Below are positions 7,640 to 14,557 of a stretch of DNA of 29,879 nucleotides, in pieces. This stretch comes from Bacillota bacterium. Its GTDB lineage: Bacteria; Bacillota; Clostridia; Lachnospirales; Lachnospiraceae. The stretch is taken from contig JAEWSD010000148.1 in assembly GCA_023398615.1 (NCBI GenBank), positions 1 through 29,879 on the forward strand, given 5' to 3'. Numbering within the stretch: the first letter of the stretch is position 1; the number at the start of each line of letters is the position of its first letter. The position numbers and the translations under genes are program-made. The notes beneath the pieces were generated by a model, which saw only the letters and a list, made by a program, of their open reading frames with translations, was not told where the DNA came from and made no database searches.

Positions 7640-8532
7640 TGAAAATTTCAGGACATACAATGGGTACCCCTGAGTATTCTTTGTTTGAGGCAATTGATTT
7701 ATTTGCGAAAATAGGACTTGACGGTATAGAAATAATTGTACAGACAGACGGATATCCATGTGCTATACCGCTTGAAGCCGATAAAAGACAGTTGGAGGAG
7801 GTTAAGAAAAAGGTTAAAGAGGCGGGGCTTGCCGTAGCCGGTCTTACTCCCTATCTTAATCTTTTTAACAGTATGGATGAAGCTGTACGTGTTAAGGAGT
7901 GTAATGATTTAAAGAAGGTAATTGATATGGCACATTTTCTGGACACAAAGCGTATCCGCATTTATGGCGGTAAATTCGTAGATGGTGAAGATGATTCTGA
8001 TGGGAAGAAGATGGCGCAGCTTATTAAATCAATGCGCGAATGCGGTGATTATTGTTCACAATACGATATTAAGCTTTGTCTGGAAAACCACTTCGGAACC
8101 ATGACCACATCGGCTGAGAGGACAGCTGAAATAATAAAAGCAATCGATCATCCGAATGTTGGGATATTGTATGATCAGGCGAACATAGCATTTTTCCCTG
8201 CGGAGGAATATGAAGAAGCAATAAGGCTTCAAAAGGATAAGATATATTTTGTACATTGCAAGGACCTGGTATACCGCGGAGGAAAGCCGCAGAAGCCTAA
8301 ATTCACCATGGTATCTCATATAAATGAAAATGAGAGAACTGTGAACTCCCGTATTCCGGGTCAGGGAATACTTAATTGGCCTGCTATATTAAAAGGTCTT
8401 AAAGCGAATGGGTATGACGGCTGGATTTCCCTTGAATATGAAAGAAGATGGCAAAAGCTGGATCTCCCCGATGCAAGCATAGGTATGGCCCAGGCAGCGG
8501 ATTACATAAAGAATATTATAGCGGCATTATGA
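7639..8532 (+). CDS. Sugar phosphate isomerase/epimerase-like TIM-barrel protein
   Basis: A 297-residue protein of the xylose-isomerase-like TIM-barrel family. Four likely metal ligands sit in the expected places: Glu in KLCLENHFGT, Asp in GILYDQANI, His in IYFVHCKD and Glu in WISLEYERR. Such enzymes isomerise or epimerise ketoses, hydroxypyruvate or inositol derivatives using a divalent metal and an ene-diol intermediate. ATG 7639 overlaps the stop of the oxidoreductase gene, so the two are translated together, a very common pairing in sugar catabolism operons. The exact substrate is unknown. Confidence 0.88.
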   Translation: MKISGHTMGTPEYSLFEAIDLFAKIGLDGIEIIVQTDGYPCAIPLEADKRQLEEVKKKVKEAGLAVAGLTPYLNLFNSMDEAVRVKECNDLKKVIDMAHFLDTKRIRIYGGKFVDGEDDSDGKKMAQLIKSMRECGDYCSQYDIKLCLENHFGTMTTSAERTAEIIKAIDHPNVGILYDQANIAFFPAEEYEEAIRLQKDKIYFVHCKDLVYRGGKPQKPKFTMVSHINENERTVNSRIPGQGILNWPAILKGLKANGYDGWISLEYERRWQKLDLPDASIGMAQAADYIKNIIAAL

Positions 8533-8596
8533 ATGAGCTGAGACCTATTTGATATATTAGAAAGTCATAATAATATGGAAAGGCAGGAACATTAAT

Positions 8597-9748
8597 ATGA
8601 ATATGACAACGGTTTATGCCGGGGTAAAATTAAAGCATCCAATTCTTGCTGCATCTACCGGAGCTACAAGAGATGCAGACCAGGCAGTCAAATGTGAAGA
8701 AAGCGGATATAGCGGAGTTGTACTTAAATCCGTTCAGGAAGAGGTCTTGATGAGATACAATCCCTTTCCGAGGTTTGCTGTCCTTCGTAATGGTATTCCG
8801 GGATATAATTCAACGACCTTCTACAGCTACGAACAGGCATACTATGGTGATATCGACCAATATGCCGAAAGTATTTTCCAATCAAAAAAGAGGGTATCAA
8901 TTCCGGTTATTGCAAGTATAAACTGCATCAATCCCGAGAAGTGGGAGGAATATGCAATTGCCTGTGAGCAGGCAGGCGCTGATGCGCTTGAGATTGTTCC
9001 AAGCTGTCCCTCCGGGCTTTTGATTCGAGATCCTTCCAATGACATACATACGATATCGATAGCAGCTTTAAAATCCTGCAAGGAGAGGGTAAAGATCCCG
9101 GTAATCCCGAAGATGACCAGCCAGGTAGCCAACCCTGTCTATACGGCCATGTGTCTGGATGAAGCCGGAGCGGATGGACTTACAATGTTAAACCGGAATA
9201 CCGGCATTGACATTGATACAAAAACGATGGCTCCGATTCTTCACGGCGGGTTTGCAGGACACGGCGGACCGTGGGCAATTAATTTTATACTGCGCTGGAT
9301 AATCGCTGCATATCCGAATGTTAAAGCCTCCATCAGCGCAACAGGAGGTGTTACGGATGGAAATGATGTAATTAAAGCACTTCTTGCCGGTGCAACATCG
9401 GTGCAGGTTGGAGCTGTCATGTATCTTAAGGGATATGACTATGTTAAAACTATGCTTCAGGAAATTGAAGAATATATGGAGAAGAAGAACATAGAAGAGC
9501 TTTCCGGTATTATAGGAAAGGCAAGTAAAAATATGCTTAAGATGACGGAATATGACAGGATTACCCGCTACTATGCAACTGCCGTTCATAATAAATGCAT
9601 TAAATGCAAGCAATGCCAAAATGTATGTATATACGATGCTCTTAATTATACGAATAACGGCCCGGTTATTGATAAAGACAGATGTAACGGCTGCGGCTTG
9701 TGCTCTAGTGTATGCAGCAGAAACGCAATAAAAATGAATAAATTTTAA
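8597..9748 (+). CDS. PreA/dihydroorotate dehydrogenase-like flavoprotein with C-terminal 2x[4Fe-4S] domain
   Basis: A 383-residue flavoenzyme. Residues 1-310 form a dihydroorotate dehydrogenase-type FMN barrel (AGVKLKHPILAAST, PVIASINC, EIVPSCPSG, PVIPKMT, and the FMN phosphate site GGVTDGNDVIKALLAGATSVQVG). Residues 334-344 and 363-373 are two CX2CX2CX3C ferredoxin motifs. This layout resembles PreA, the catalytic subunit of NAD-dependent dihydropyrimidine dehydrogenase. It differs in two ways: the SCPHG...LACGQ active-site loop of those enzymes is replaced by SCPSGLLIRDPSNDI, with no loop cysteine, and no PreT-like NADH subunit is nearby. It may therefore reduce another unsaturated compound, with electrons from ferredoxin or an unlinked partner. 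Its place among sugar-type enzymes is unusual. Confidence 0.85.
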   Translation: MNMTTVYAGVKLKHPILAASTGATRDADQAVKCEESGYSGVVLKSVQEEVLMRYNPFPRFAVLRNGIPGYNSTTFYSYEQAYYGDIDQYAESIFQSKKRVSIPVIASINCINPEKWEEYAIACEQAGADALEIVPSCPSGLLIRDPSNDIHTISIAALKSCKERVKIPVIPKMTSQVANPVYTAMCLDEAGADGLTMLNRNTGIDIDTKTMAPILHGGFAGHGGPWAINFILRWIIAAYPNVKASISATGGVTDGNDVIKALLAGATSVQVGAVMYLKGYDYVKTMLQEIEEYMEKKNIEELSGIIGKASKNMLKMTEYDRITRYYATAVHNKCIKCKQCQNVCIYDALNYTNNGPVIDKDRCNGCGLCSSVCSRNAIKMNKF

Positions 9749-9827
9749 ATTATAATTACATTTGATTCTTAGTTAAAATAGTGTCGGCATATTTTATATC
9801 TTATTAACCGCTCAGATAGGAGAAAGA

Positions 9828-10289
9828 ATGAGATCAGGATATCTTTGCTACGCATATAGTAGTCCGGTCATGAATGAACGTTTCGAAAGAGCTTTCAAAT
9901 TACTCGGGAAAATAAATATTGAAGATTATACCAATGGACGTTATGAAATAGATGAGGATATGTTTATTTTAGTTCAGCGATATAAAAGTAAACCGGCGTG
10001 TGAGGTACAATATGAGGCACACAGAAAATATGTGGATATCCAGTACATTGTATATGGAAGGGAAGCCATATATTGTGCCGATATTAAGGATATGGAAGCG
10101 GCATGCGTCTTTGACGAACAAAAGGATATAGGCTTTTACAAAAACACTGACCGCTATACGAAGATCATGCTTGATCCCGGACAATATGGACTTTTTATGC
10201 CTGAGGATTGTCATAAACCCTCAATTCATGAGGAGGATGAAGAATCGTGTTTTGTTGAGAAGATTGTGGTTAAAGTAAAAATAAATTAA
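9828..10289 (+). CDS. YhcH/YjgK/YiaL family protein (cupin-like)
   Basis: A 153-residue protein with the family core HRKYVDIQYIVYGREAIYCADI and FMPEDCHKPSIHEED, holding conserved His residues that bind a metal in solved relatives. Family members occur in operons for sialic acid and other sugar-acid use (E. coli yhcH in the nan operon, yiaL in the yia operon) and are thought to act on anomers or related sugar forms, though function is not firmly settled. TAGGAGAAAG precedes ATG 9828. Its presence beside a NanA-like lyase supports a sugar-acid substrate for this locus. Confidence 0.88.
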   Translation: MRSGYLCYAYSSPVMNERFERAFKLLGKINIEDYTNGRYEIDEDMFILVQRYKSKPACEVQYEAHRKYVDIQYIVYGREAIYCADIKDMEAACVFDEQKDIGFYKNTDRYTKIMLDPGQYGLFMPEDCHKPSIHEEDEESCFVEKIVVKVKIN

Positions 10290-10386
10290 CAGCTTATAGA
10301 GGCTCTTAAGATTATGATATTCTGTATAATAATGTACATAGTCTTGTTAAACGGGCTTTAAAACATGTAGGAAATTGGAGGATAAT

Positions 10387-11295
10387 ATGAAGAAATTATA
10401 CGGTGTGACGGTAGCTATGGTAACCCCGTTTACAAAAGAAAATCAGGTAGATTATAAAGCCGTCGGACAGCTTACGGACATGCTGATTGAAAAAGGTGTG
10501 AATTGTTTATACCCATGCGGAACCACAGGTGAGATGCTGAGGCTTAGTCTTGAAGAACGGATGAAAATAGCAGAGACAGTAGTAGAGAGGGCTGCCGGAA
10601 GAGTAACGGTATTTATCCATTGCGGTGCAATGAATAAAGAGGATACAGTCGCATTATTAAAGCATGCTGAAAAAATCGGTGCGGATGGCGCCGGTGTGGT
10701 TACGCCTGAATTTTTTGCAATTAACGACCGCGAGATGGAAACTTACTATGAGGAAGCAGCCTTAAGTGTAAGCGGTGATTTCCCGATTTATCTCTATAAT
10801 ATACCGCAATGTGCCGGAAATGACATAAAGGCTGATGTAGCAGCGAGAATTGCGGAAAAATGTCCGAACATAATAGGGATTAAATACAGTTATGCTGACA
10901 TAAATCGTACGGTAGATTATCTGAAAATAAAGGATTTCTCAGTATTGCACGGTTGTGATCGGATATTTATGGGCCTTCTTACATTAGGCTGTGACGGAAC
11001 CGTATCCGGTATAGCAGGCGTATTCCCTGAACCGTTTGTTGCTGCATATAAGGCATATACTGAGGGTAATCTTAAAAAGGCACAGGATTTGCAAAAAATC
11101 TGTGTTAAATTCTGTGATACGCTCCGTTGCGGCAGTAACATGTCATATTTTAAGGAGGCATTAAAAATGCGGGGAATAAGTGCGGGTTATATGCGCAAGC
11201 CCCAGCTTGACCTGCCGGATAATGAGGTAGCCGACCTAAAGATGGCACTGGAGATTATCTGTAAGGAAGCGGAGATTAATATGAAGGTTTGTTGA
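10387..11295 (+). CDS. DapA/NanA superfamily class I aldolase (NAL or KDG-aldolase-like)
   Basis: A 302-residue (beta/alpha)8 lyase. GTTGE (45-49), Tyr137 in IYLYNIP and the Schiff-base Lys166 in IIGIKYSYA are the catalytic features of the family. The segment after the tyrosine is NIPQCAGND rather than the NVPSRT of lysine-biosynthetic DapA, whose Arg holds aspartate semialdehyde, so this is more likely a catabolic lyase for N-acetylneuraminate, 2-keto-3-deoxy-gluconate or a similar 2-keto-3-deoxy acid, giving pyruvate and an aldehyde. ATG 10387 has GGAGG (10377-10381) five bases upstream; a TTG four codons earlier would overlap that site. Neighbouring DhaKL could phosphorylate the three- or four-carbon product after isomerisation. 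Confidence 0.87.
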   Translation: MKKLYGVTVAMVTPFTKENQVDYKAVGQLTDMLIEKGVNCLYPCGTTGEMLRLSLEERMKIAETVVERAAGRVTVFIHCGAMNKEDTVALLKHAEKIGADGAGVVTPEFFAINDREMETYYEEAALSVSGDFPIYLYNIPQCAGNDIKADVAARIAEKCPNIIGIKYSYADINRTVDYLKIKDFSVLHGCDRIFMGLLTLGCDGTVSGIAGVFPEPFVAAYKAYTEGNLKKAQDLQKICVKFCDTLRCGSNMSYFKEALKMRGISAGYMRKPQLDLPDNEVADLKMALEIICKEAEINMKVC

Positions 11296-11387
11296 GTCAT
11301 ATCAGTGTGAGGAAAAAGCATCTGATTTTAATGAGGTGCTCACTGCTTTTGAACACATAAAATCATCAAAGAACAGGAGGAAAAGAT

Positions 11388-12395
11388 ATGAAAAAGATAA
11401 TTAATAAACCTGAAGATTATGTAAATGAAATGCTTGAGGGGATTTACATTGCACATCCGGACTTTATGACGTATACGGCAGACGATCTGCATTGCCTTGT
11501 CTCAACCGATAAGATAAATGGAAAAGTCGGAATTATGACAGGCGGCGGATCGGGTCATTTACCACTGTTTCTTGGATATGTAGGGAAAGGAATGTTGGAT
11601 GGATGCGCGGTCGGTGATGTATTTCAATCGCCAAGCTCGGAGCAGATACTTGCAATAACAAAGGAAATTAATTCCGGTGCCGGAGTTTTATACATTTATG
11701 GAAATTATAACGGCGATATCTTTAACTTTGATATGGCAGCTGAGATGGCAGATTTTGAAGAGAGTATAAGGACAGAAACAGTTGTTGCCGGTGAGGATGT
11801 GGCATCGGCAGCTCCAAAGGGGCCCGGCGAGAAGAATACAAGAAGAGGTGTTGCAGGAATTTTCTTTGTGTATAAATGTGCAGGAGCTGCTGCGGCTGAA
11901 ATGATGGATTTAGACGGGGTAAAAAGAATTGCAGAAAAGGCTGCATCAAATGTCAGGACAATGGGTGTCGCATTAACGCCGTGTACGGTTCCAAGGGTGG
12001 GTGCGCCAAGCTTTGAGATCGAAGCAGATGAAATGGAAATCGGAATGGGAATTCACGGAGAGGCAGGCATCAGGCGTGGGAAAATTGAACCTGCTGATCA
12101 AATTGTCGACGAAATGCTTGATAAAATAGTAGCCGACCTCCCTTTTGTAAAAAATGATGAAGTGGCCGTATTGGTTAACGGTTTAGGTGCAACCACTCTT
12201 GATGAGCAATACATAGTTGCAAGAAGAATCAATCAAAATTTAGTCGGCAAGGGAATAAAGATATATCGTTATTATGTCGGTGAATATGTAACATCACTTG
12301 AGATGGCAGGCTTTTCAATTTCTCTTTTGAAGCTGGATGACGAATTAAAAGAATTGCTTGACAAACCGGCACAGACACCATTTTTCAGACAATAG
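11388..12395 (+). CDS. dhaK: Dihydroxyacetone kinase subunit DhaK
   Basis: A 335-residue substrate-binding subunit. The DhaK hallmarks are GGGSGH (residues 52-57, His57), NYNGD (Asp110) and MGIHGEAG with His223, the residue that forms a covalent hemiaminal with the carbonyl substrate. GDVFQSPSSEQIL replaces the usual GNVFTSP, and GGGSGHLP replaces GGGSGHEP, so it belongs to a divergent branch whose substrate may be dihydroxyacetone or a related ketose such as erythrulose. ACAGGAGGAAAAG lies just before ATG 11388. DhaL follows 125 bases later. No DhaM phosphotransferase subunit is present in the window. Confidence 0.9.
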   Translation: MKKIINKPEDYVNEMLEGIYIAHPDFMTYTADDLHCLVSTDKINGKVGIMTGGGSGHLPLFLGYVGKGMLDGCAVGDVFQSPSSEQILAITKEINSGAGVLYIYGNYNGDIFNFDMAAEMADFEESIRTETVVAGEDVASAAPKGPGEKNTRRGVAGIFFVYKCAGAAAAEMMDLDGVKRIAEKAASNVRTMGVALTPCTVPRVGAPSFEIEADEMEIGMGIHGEAGIRRGKIEPADQIVDEMLDKIVADLPFVKNDEVAVLVNGLGATTLDEQYIVARRINQNLVGKGIKIYRYYVGEYVTSLEMAGFSISLLKLDDELKELLDKPAQTPFFRQ

Positions 12396-12482
12396 AGACC
12401 GATTGCTTATTTGCTTCTGATAAAATTTGCTGATTTATTAAGCAAGCATGAAATCATGCAAAGATAATGTGAAAGGAAGAAA

Positions 12483-12520
12483 ATCTGCTTATCTAAGGCA
12501 GAACGGAGTGATAAGCAGAT
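12483..12520 (+). promoter_or_regulatory. Stem-loop enclosing the dhaL ribosome binding site
   Basis: ATCTGCTTATC (12483-12493) and GATAAGCAGAT (12510-12520) form a perfect 11-bp stem immediately before the first GTG of dhaL (12521). The likely Shine-Dalgarno GGAG (12505-12508) lies in the 16-base loop. The structure could limit or time dhaL translation relative to dhaK, or act as an intra-operon processing site. Confidence 0.5.
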
Positions 12521-13162
12521 GTGGTGAACATCTCTATGGATAATACGGATTTGATTAGGTTCTTTGATGAACTGCAAAGCATCATGCATAATAATAAAAA
12601 CTACTTAATCCGTCTTGACAGTGTTGTCGGGGACGGGGATTTAGGGCTGACTATGAGTGACGGCTTTCTTGCTTCCTATAAGGCTGTTGCAGGTACGGCA
12701 GAAAAAGACTGCGGGAAATTACTATACACCGCGGGAAAAGCAATGGCAACGGCAGTTCCATCCACAATGGGAACGCTTATGGCATCAGGCTTAATGAAAG
12801 CCGGTAAAGTGCTTAAGGGTAAATTAAATTTGAGCCCTCAAGATTTTATTATACTATTTCAGGCTTATGAAGACGGAGTGGAAGAAAGAGGAAAAGCCAA
12901 AATAGGCGATAAAACATTTTTAGACGGCTTACATCCGGGGATTTCTGTGTTATGTGACAGGATAGCGACTGGAGATACACTAAAGAAGGCTGCGGAGAAA
13001 GCAGCCGAAGCAGCTAAAGCTGGTTTCGAAAATACTGCAACAATGGTTGCTGTACATGGAAGGGCAGCGACAAGAGGTGAAGCTTCAAAGACTTTATTGG
13101 ATCCGGGAGCCGCGGTAGCATCACTGATTATGGAAGCATTCCGAAACAGTATAAAGGATTAA
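12521..13162 (+). CDS. dhaL: Dihydroxyacetone kinase subunit DhaL
   Basis: A 213-residue ATP/ADP-binding subunit. The metal-nucleotide motif appears as RLDSVVGDGDLGLTMSDGF, keeping the three Mg-binding Asp residues while the His of the common GDGDHG form is Leu. The other family features follow: STMGTLMASGLMKAG, DGLHPGISVLCD and HGRAATRGEASKTLLDPGA. Two GTG codons (12521, 12524) and an ATG (12536) are possible starts; the first has a GGAG ten bases upstream. DhaL either carries ADP that is recharged by DhaM or is exchanged with ATP; no DhaM is visible, so a PTS-independent mode or an unlinked DhaM is likely. Last gene of the first operon. Confidence 0.88.
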   Translation: MVNISMDNTDLIRFFDELQSIMHNNKNYLIRLDSVVGDGDLGLTMSDGFLASYKAVAGTAEKDCGKLLYTAGKAMATAVPSTMGTLMASGLMKAGKVLKGKLNLSPQDFIILFQAYEDGVEERGKAKIGDKTFLDGLHPGISVLCDRIATGDTLKKAAEKAAEAAKAGFENTATMVAVHGRAATRGEASKTLLDPGAAVASLIMEAFRNSIKD

Positions 13163-13178
13163 GGAGTGGTAAGCAGAA

Positions 13179-13206
13179 CGGAGAATGTGCTTTGACACAT
13201 TCTCCG
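13179..13206. terminator. Shared terminator hairpin between convergent dhaL and amidase genes
   Basis: CGGAGAATGTG (13179-13189) and CACATTCTCCG (13196-13206) form a perfect 11-bp stem with a six-base loop. It sits between two convergent genes (dhaL ends 13162, amidase ends 13263) and can serve both strands. T tracts are poor on either side, so efficiency is uncertain. Confidence 0.65.
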
Positions 13207-13262
13207 CATAATGTATATAAAAAATAACTCTGGGCTTAAGCTTACCGATTGGGGTTAGCTGT

Positions 13263-14165
13263 TTATTTACCGCAGTTGGGATCGTTTAATACGTCTTTAT
13301 ACATCTCGATATACTTATCGGGGCGGAAATCAGGACCGCCAACGGCCGGATTGTGCTTAAAGATATCACGGCCCGCAAGAGAAAGATCGATTGTAGCCGT
13401 GAACATTTCGGATTCGATTGCAACCGGATCGGTGAACCTGTGTCCTGCGTAGTAGAAAACCTCCCAGAAATTCCGGCTTGGTCCGATGATACTGCTGCCG
13501 CCCCAGAATTCATTGTATAAATCCTTTCCGCCGAGATTAGAAGATACAATAAACATTTGATTAACGATACATTCAGCCTCTAAAGTAGTACTTCCCAATG
13601 CGATACCGTGACATTTGGCAAGAGCGGTACTGTTGATATGCATTCTGCAGCCCTTTGCTCCGTAGTAACGCATCATCTCGGGGAAGCTATAGGAATCATA
13701 ACAGATGGAAATACCGATCGGGCCCCACTCCGTATCCAGAATAAAAGGCTTGTCACCGCGGGTAGCCCAGTTGGGCTCAGGCGGAGGAAGCTGCATTTTA
13801 CGGTAGGATTTTATGGTTCCGTCCGGTGAAATGACTGCCAGTGCATTATATATGGTAGAAGGATCCTCGGGATCGCGCTCCGGCATACCCATAACACAGT
13901 ACATGTGCTTTGCTTTTACAAGCTCTGCCAGGTCAAGGGTGGAGGGCCCGGGAATCAGTTCGGCCTGAAGGGTTTGCATTTTATCCGGCTTTGCTTTTTC
14001 ACCTTCGTCATCATATCCCGTTAATGCCATCTCTGGAAATACAATGATATCGGAACCTTTTTTTGCGGCAGCTTCAACATATCCCTTAATACGGTTTATG
14101 TTGATTTCTTTTTTGCCCCAGGCAGCGTTTAAGGTTACACAGGATACGGTAATAATATCTTTCAT
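13263..14165 (-). CDS. Nitrilase-superfamily carbon-nitrogen hydrolase (probable amidase)
   Basis: A 300-residue hydrolase with the complete Glu-Lys-Cys triad: Glu45 in VFPEMALTGY, Lys123 in YRKMQLPPPE and Cys155 in ISICYDSYSFPEMM. These enzymes act in the cytoplasm on amides, N-carbamoyl compounds or nitriles, usually releasing ammonia through a thioester intermediate. It is about 40 residues shorter than typical aliphatic amidase AmiE, so it is not simply that enzyme. AAGGAGGT precedes the ATG at 14165 on the minus strand. It is divergent from a urea/amide importer and lies in a block with urease and glutamine synthetase, so a nitrogen-scavenging amidase is the best inference. A terminator-like hairpin sits in its leader (14188-14222). 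Confidence 0.88.
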   Translation of the reverse strand: MKDIITVSCVTLNAAWGKKEININRIKGYVEAAAKKGSDIIVFPEMALTGYDDEGEKAKPDKMQTLQAELIPGPSTLDLAELVKAKHMYCVMGMPERDPEDPSTIYNALAVISPDGTIKSYRKMQLPPPEPNWATRGDKPFILDTEWGPIGISICYDSYSFPEMMRYYGAKGCRMHINSTALAKCHGIALGSTTLEAECIVNQMFIVSSNLGGKDLYNEFWGGSSIIGPSRNFWEVFYYAGHRFTDPVAIESEMFTATIDLSLAGRDIFKHNPAVGGPDFRPDKYIEMYKDVLNDPNCGK

Positions 14166-14178
14166 AATAAACCTCCTT

Positions 14179-14222
14179 AAAAAAATAGGACACAGCGATG
14201 TGCGTCACACATCCTTGCGTCC
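14179..14222 (-). terminator. Terminator-like attenuator in the amidase leader
   Basis: Read on the minus strand, bases 14222 to 14188 fold into 7 bp (one G-U), a 2x2 internal mismatch, 6 bp (GATGTG/CACATC) and a TGACG loop. The stem is followed by TA and seven T residues (14185-14179), and then at once by AAGGAGGT and the amidase ATG. On the plus strand the G-U pair becomes an A-C mismatch, so the structure is designed for the minus-strand RNA. A terminator between promoter and ribosome binding site implies attenuation. Confidence 0.6.
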
Positions 14223-14242
14223 CTGTTATTATTATAGAATAT

Positions 14243-14251
14243 ATTATAGCA
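14243..14251 (-). promoter_or_regulatory. Extended -10 promoter for the amidase gene
   Basis: The minus strand reads TGCTATAAT here, a perfect extended -10 element. A good -35 hexamer at standard distance is not visible, as is common for extended -10 promoters. Transcription would begin about 15 bases before the leader hairpin. Confidence 0.45.
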
Positions 14252-14395
14252 CCGCTTATTTCTAGGAAGCACCGAATAATGTTTGAAAACACAGTAAAAT
14301 TGTTAGGTTGCTTCTCAGGTATTGAATCTTTCTGCAAATTCTGTTATAAATAAAGCATACTAAAATTTTTCCGGGTAACTGCAAATTATTTTCTG

Positions 14396-14423
14396 TTTAC
14401 ATCAAATGCGGAATCTGTATAAT
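14396..14423 (+). promoter_or_regulatory. Promoter of the urt operon
   Basis: TTTACA (14396-14401) and a perfect TATAAT (14418-14423) are separated by 16 bases. Transcription would start near 14430 and read through the terminator hairpin at 14476-14509 before reaching urtA. The -35 region is part of a sequence word repeated upstream of urtB (15924-15942). Confidence 0.65.
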
Positions 14424-14475
14424 TTAGGACAACACAGGCGATAGAGCAAACGAAAAGCAACATCGTAAGGAAAGT

Positions 14476-14509
14476 AAAGGCGCTTCTGAAATCATAGAAG
14501 CGCCTTTTT
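14476..14509 (+). terminator. Rho-independent terminator in the urtA leader (attenuator)
   Basis: AAAGGCGCTTCT (14476-14487) pairs perfectly with AGAAGCGCCTTT (14496-14507), with an eight-base loop and a run of five T to 14509. It lies about 50 bases downstream of the predicted transcription start and about 50 bases before urtA, so it would stop leader transcripts unless antitermination occurs. The leader upstream contains a short possible stem (CGAT/ATCG) but no riboswitch class that I recognise. Confidence 0.8.
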
Positions 14510-14557
14510 AATTCCACATGTGAGTAAAGCGGAGGTAAATGAAAGGAGAAATTTTTT

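Larger units (their letters stand above)
14166..14557. promoter_or_regulatory. Divergent regulatory region with two leader attenuator candidates
   Basis: About 390 bases between the divergent amidase and urtA genes. From left to right it holds the amidase ribosome binding site, a minus-strand hairpin plus T7 tract, an extended -10 promoter on the minus strand, a central stretch with a repeated CTGCAAATT word (14332 and 14379), a plus-strand promoter, and a canonical plus-strand terminator before urtA. No coding frame is convincing. Confidence 0.65.

Noticed and set aside
10300..10386. TATAAT-like sequence (10333-10338) as a separate promoter for the lyase gene
   Set aside because: No suitable -35 element at 16-18 bases; the gene is more simply read as part of the operon.
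10387..11295. Assignment as lysine-biosynthetic DapA
   Set aside because: The Arg of the NVPSRT motif needed for aspartate semialdehyde binding is absent, and the context is catabolic.
14430..14475. Possible known riboswitch (guanidine, c-di-GMP or glutamine class) in the urtA leader
   Set aside because: Short words resemble parts of such RNAs, but no full conserved core could be traced by eye; only the terminator is secure.
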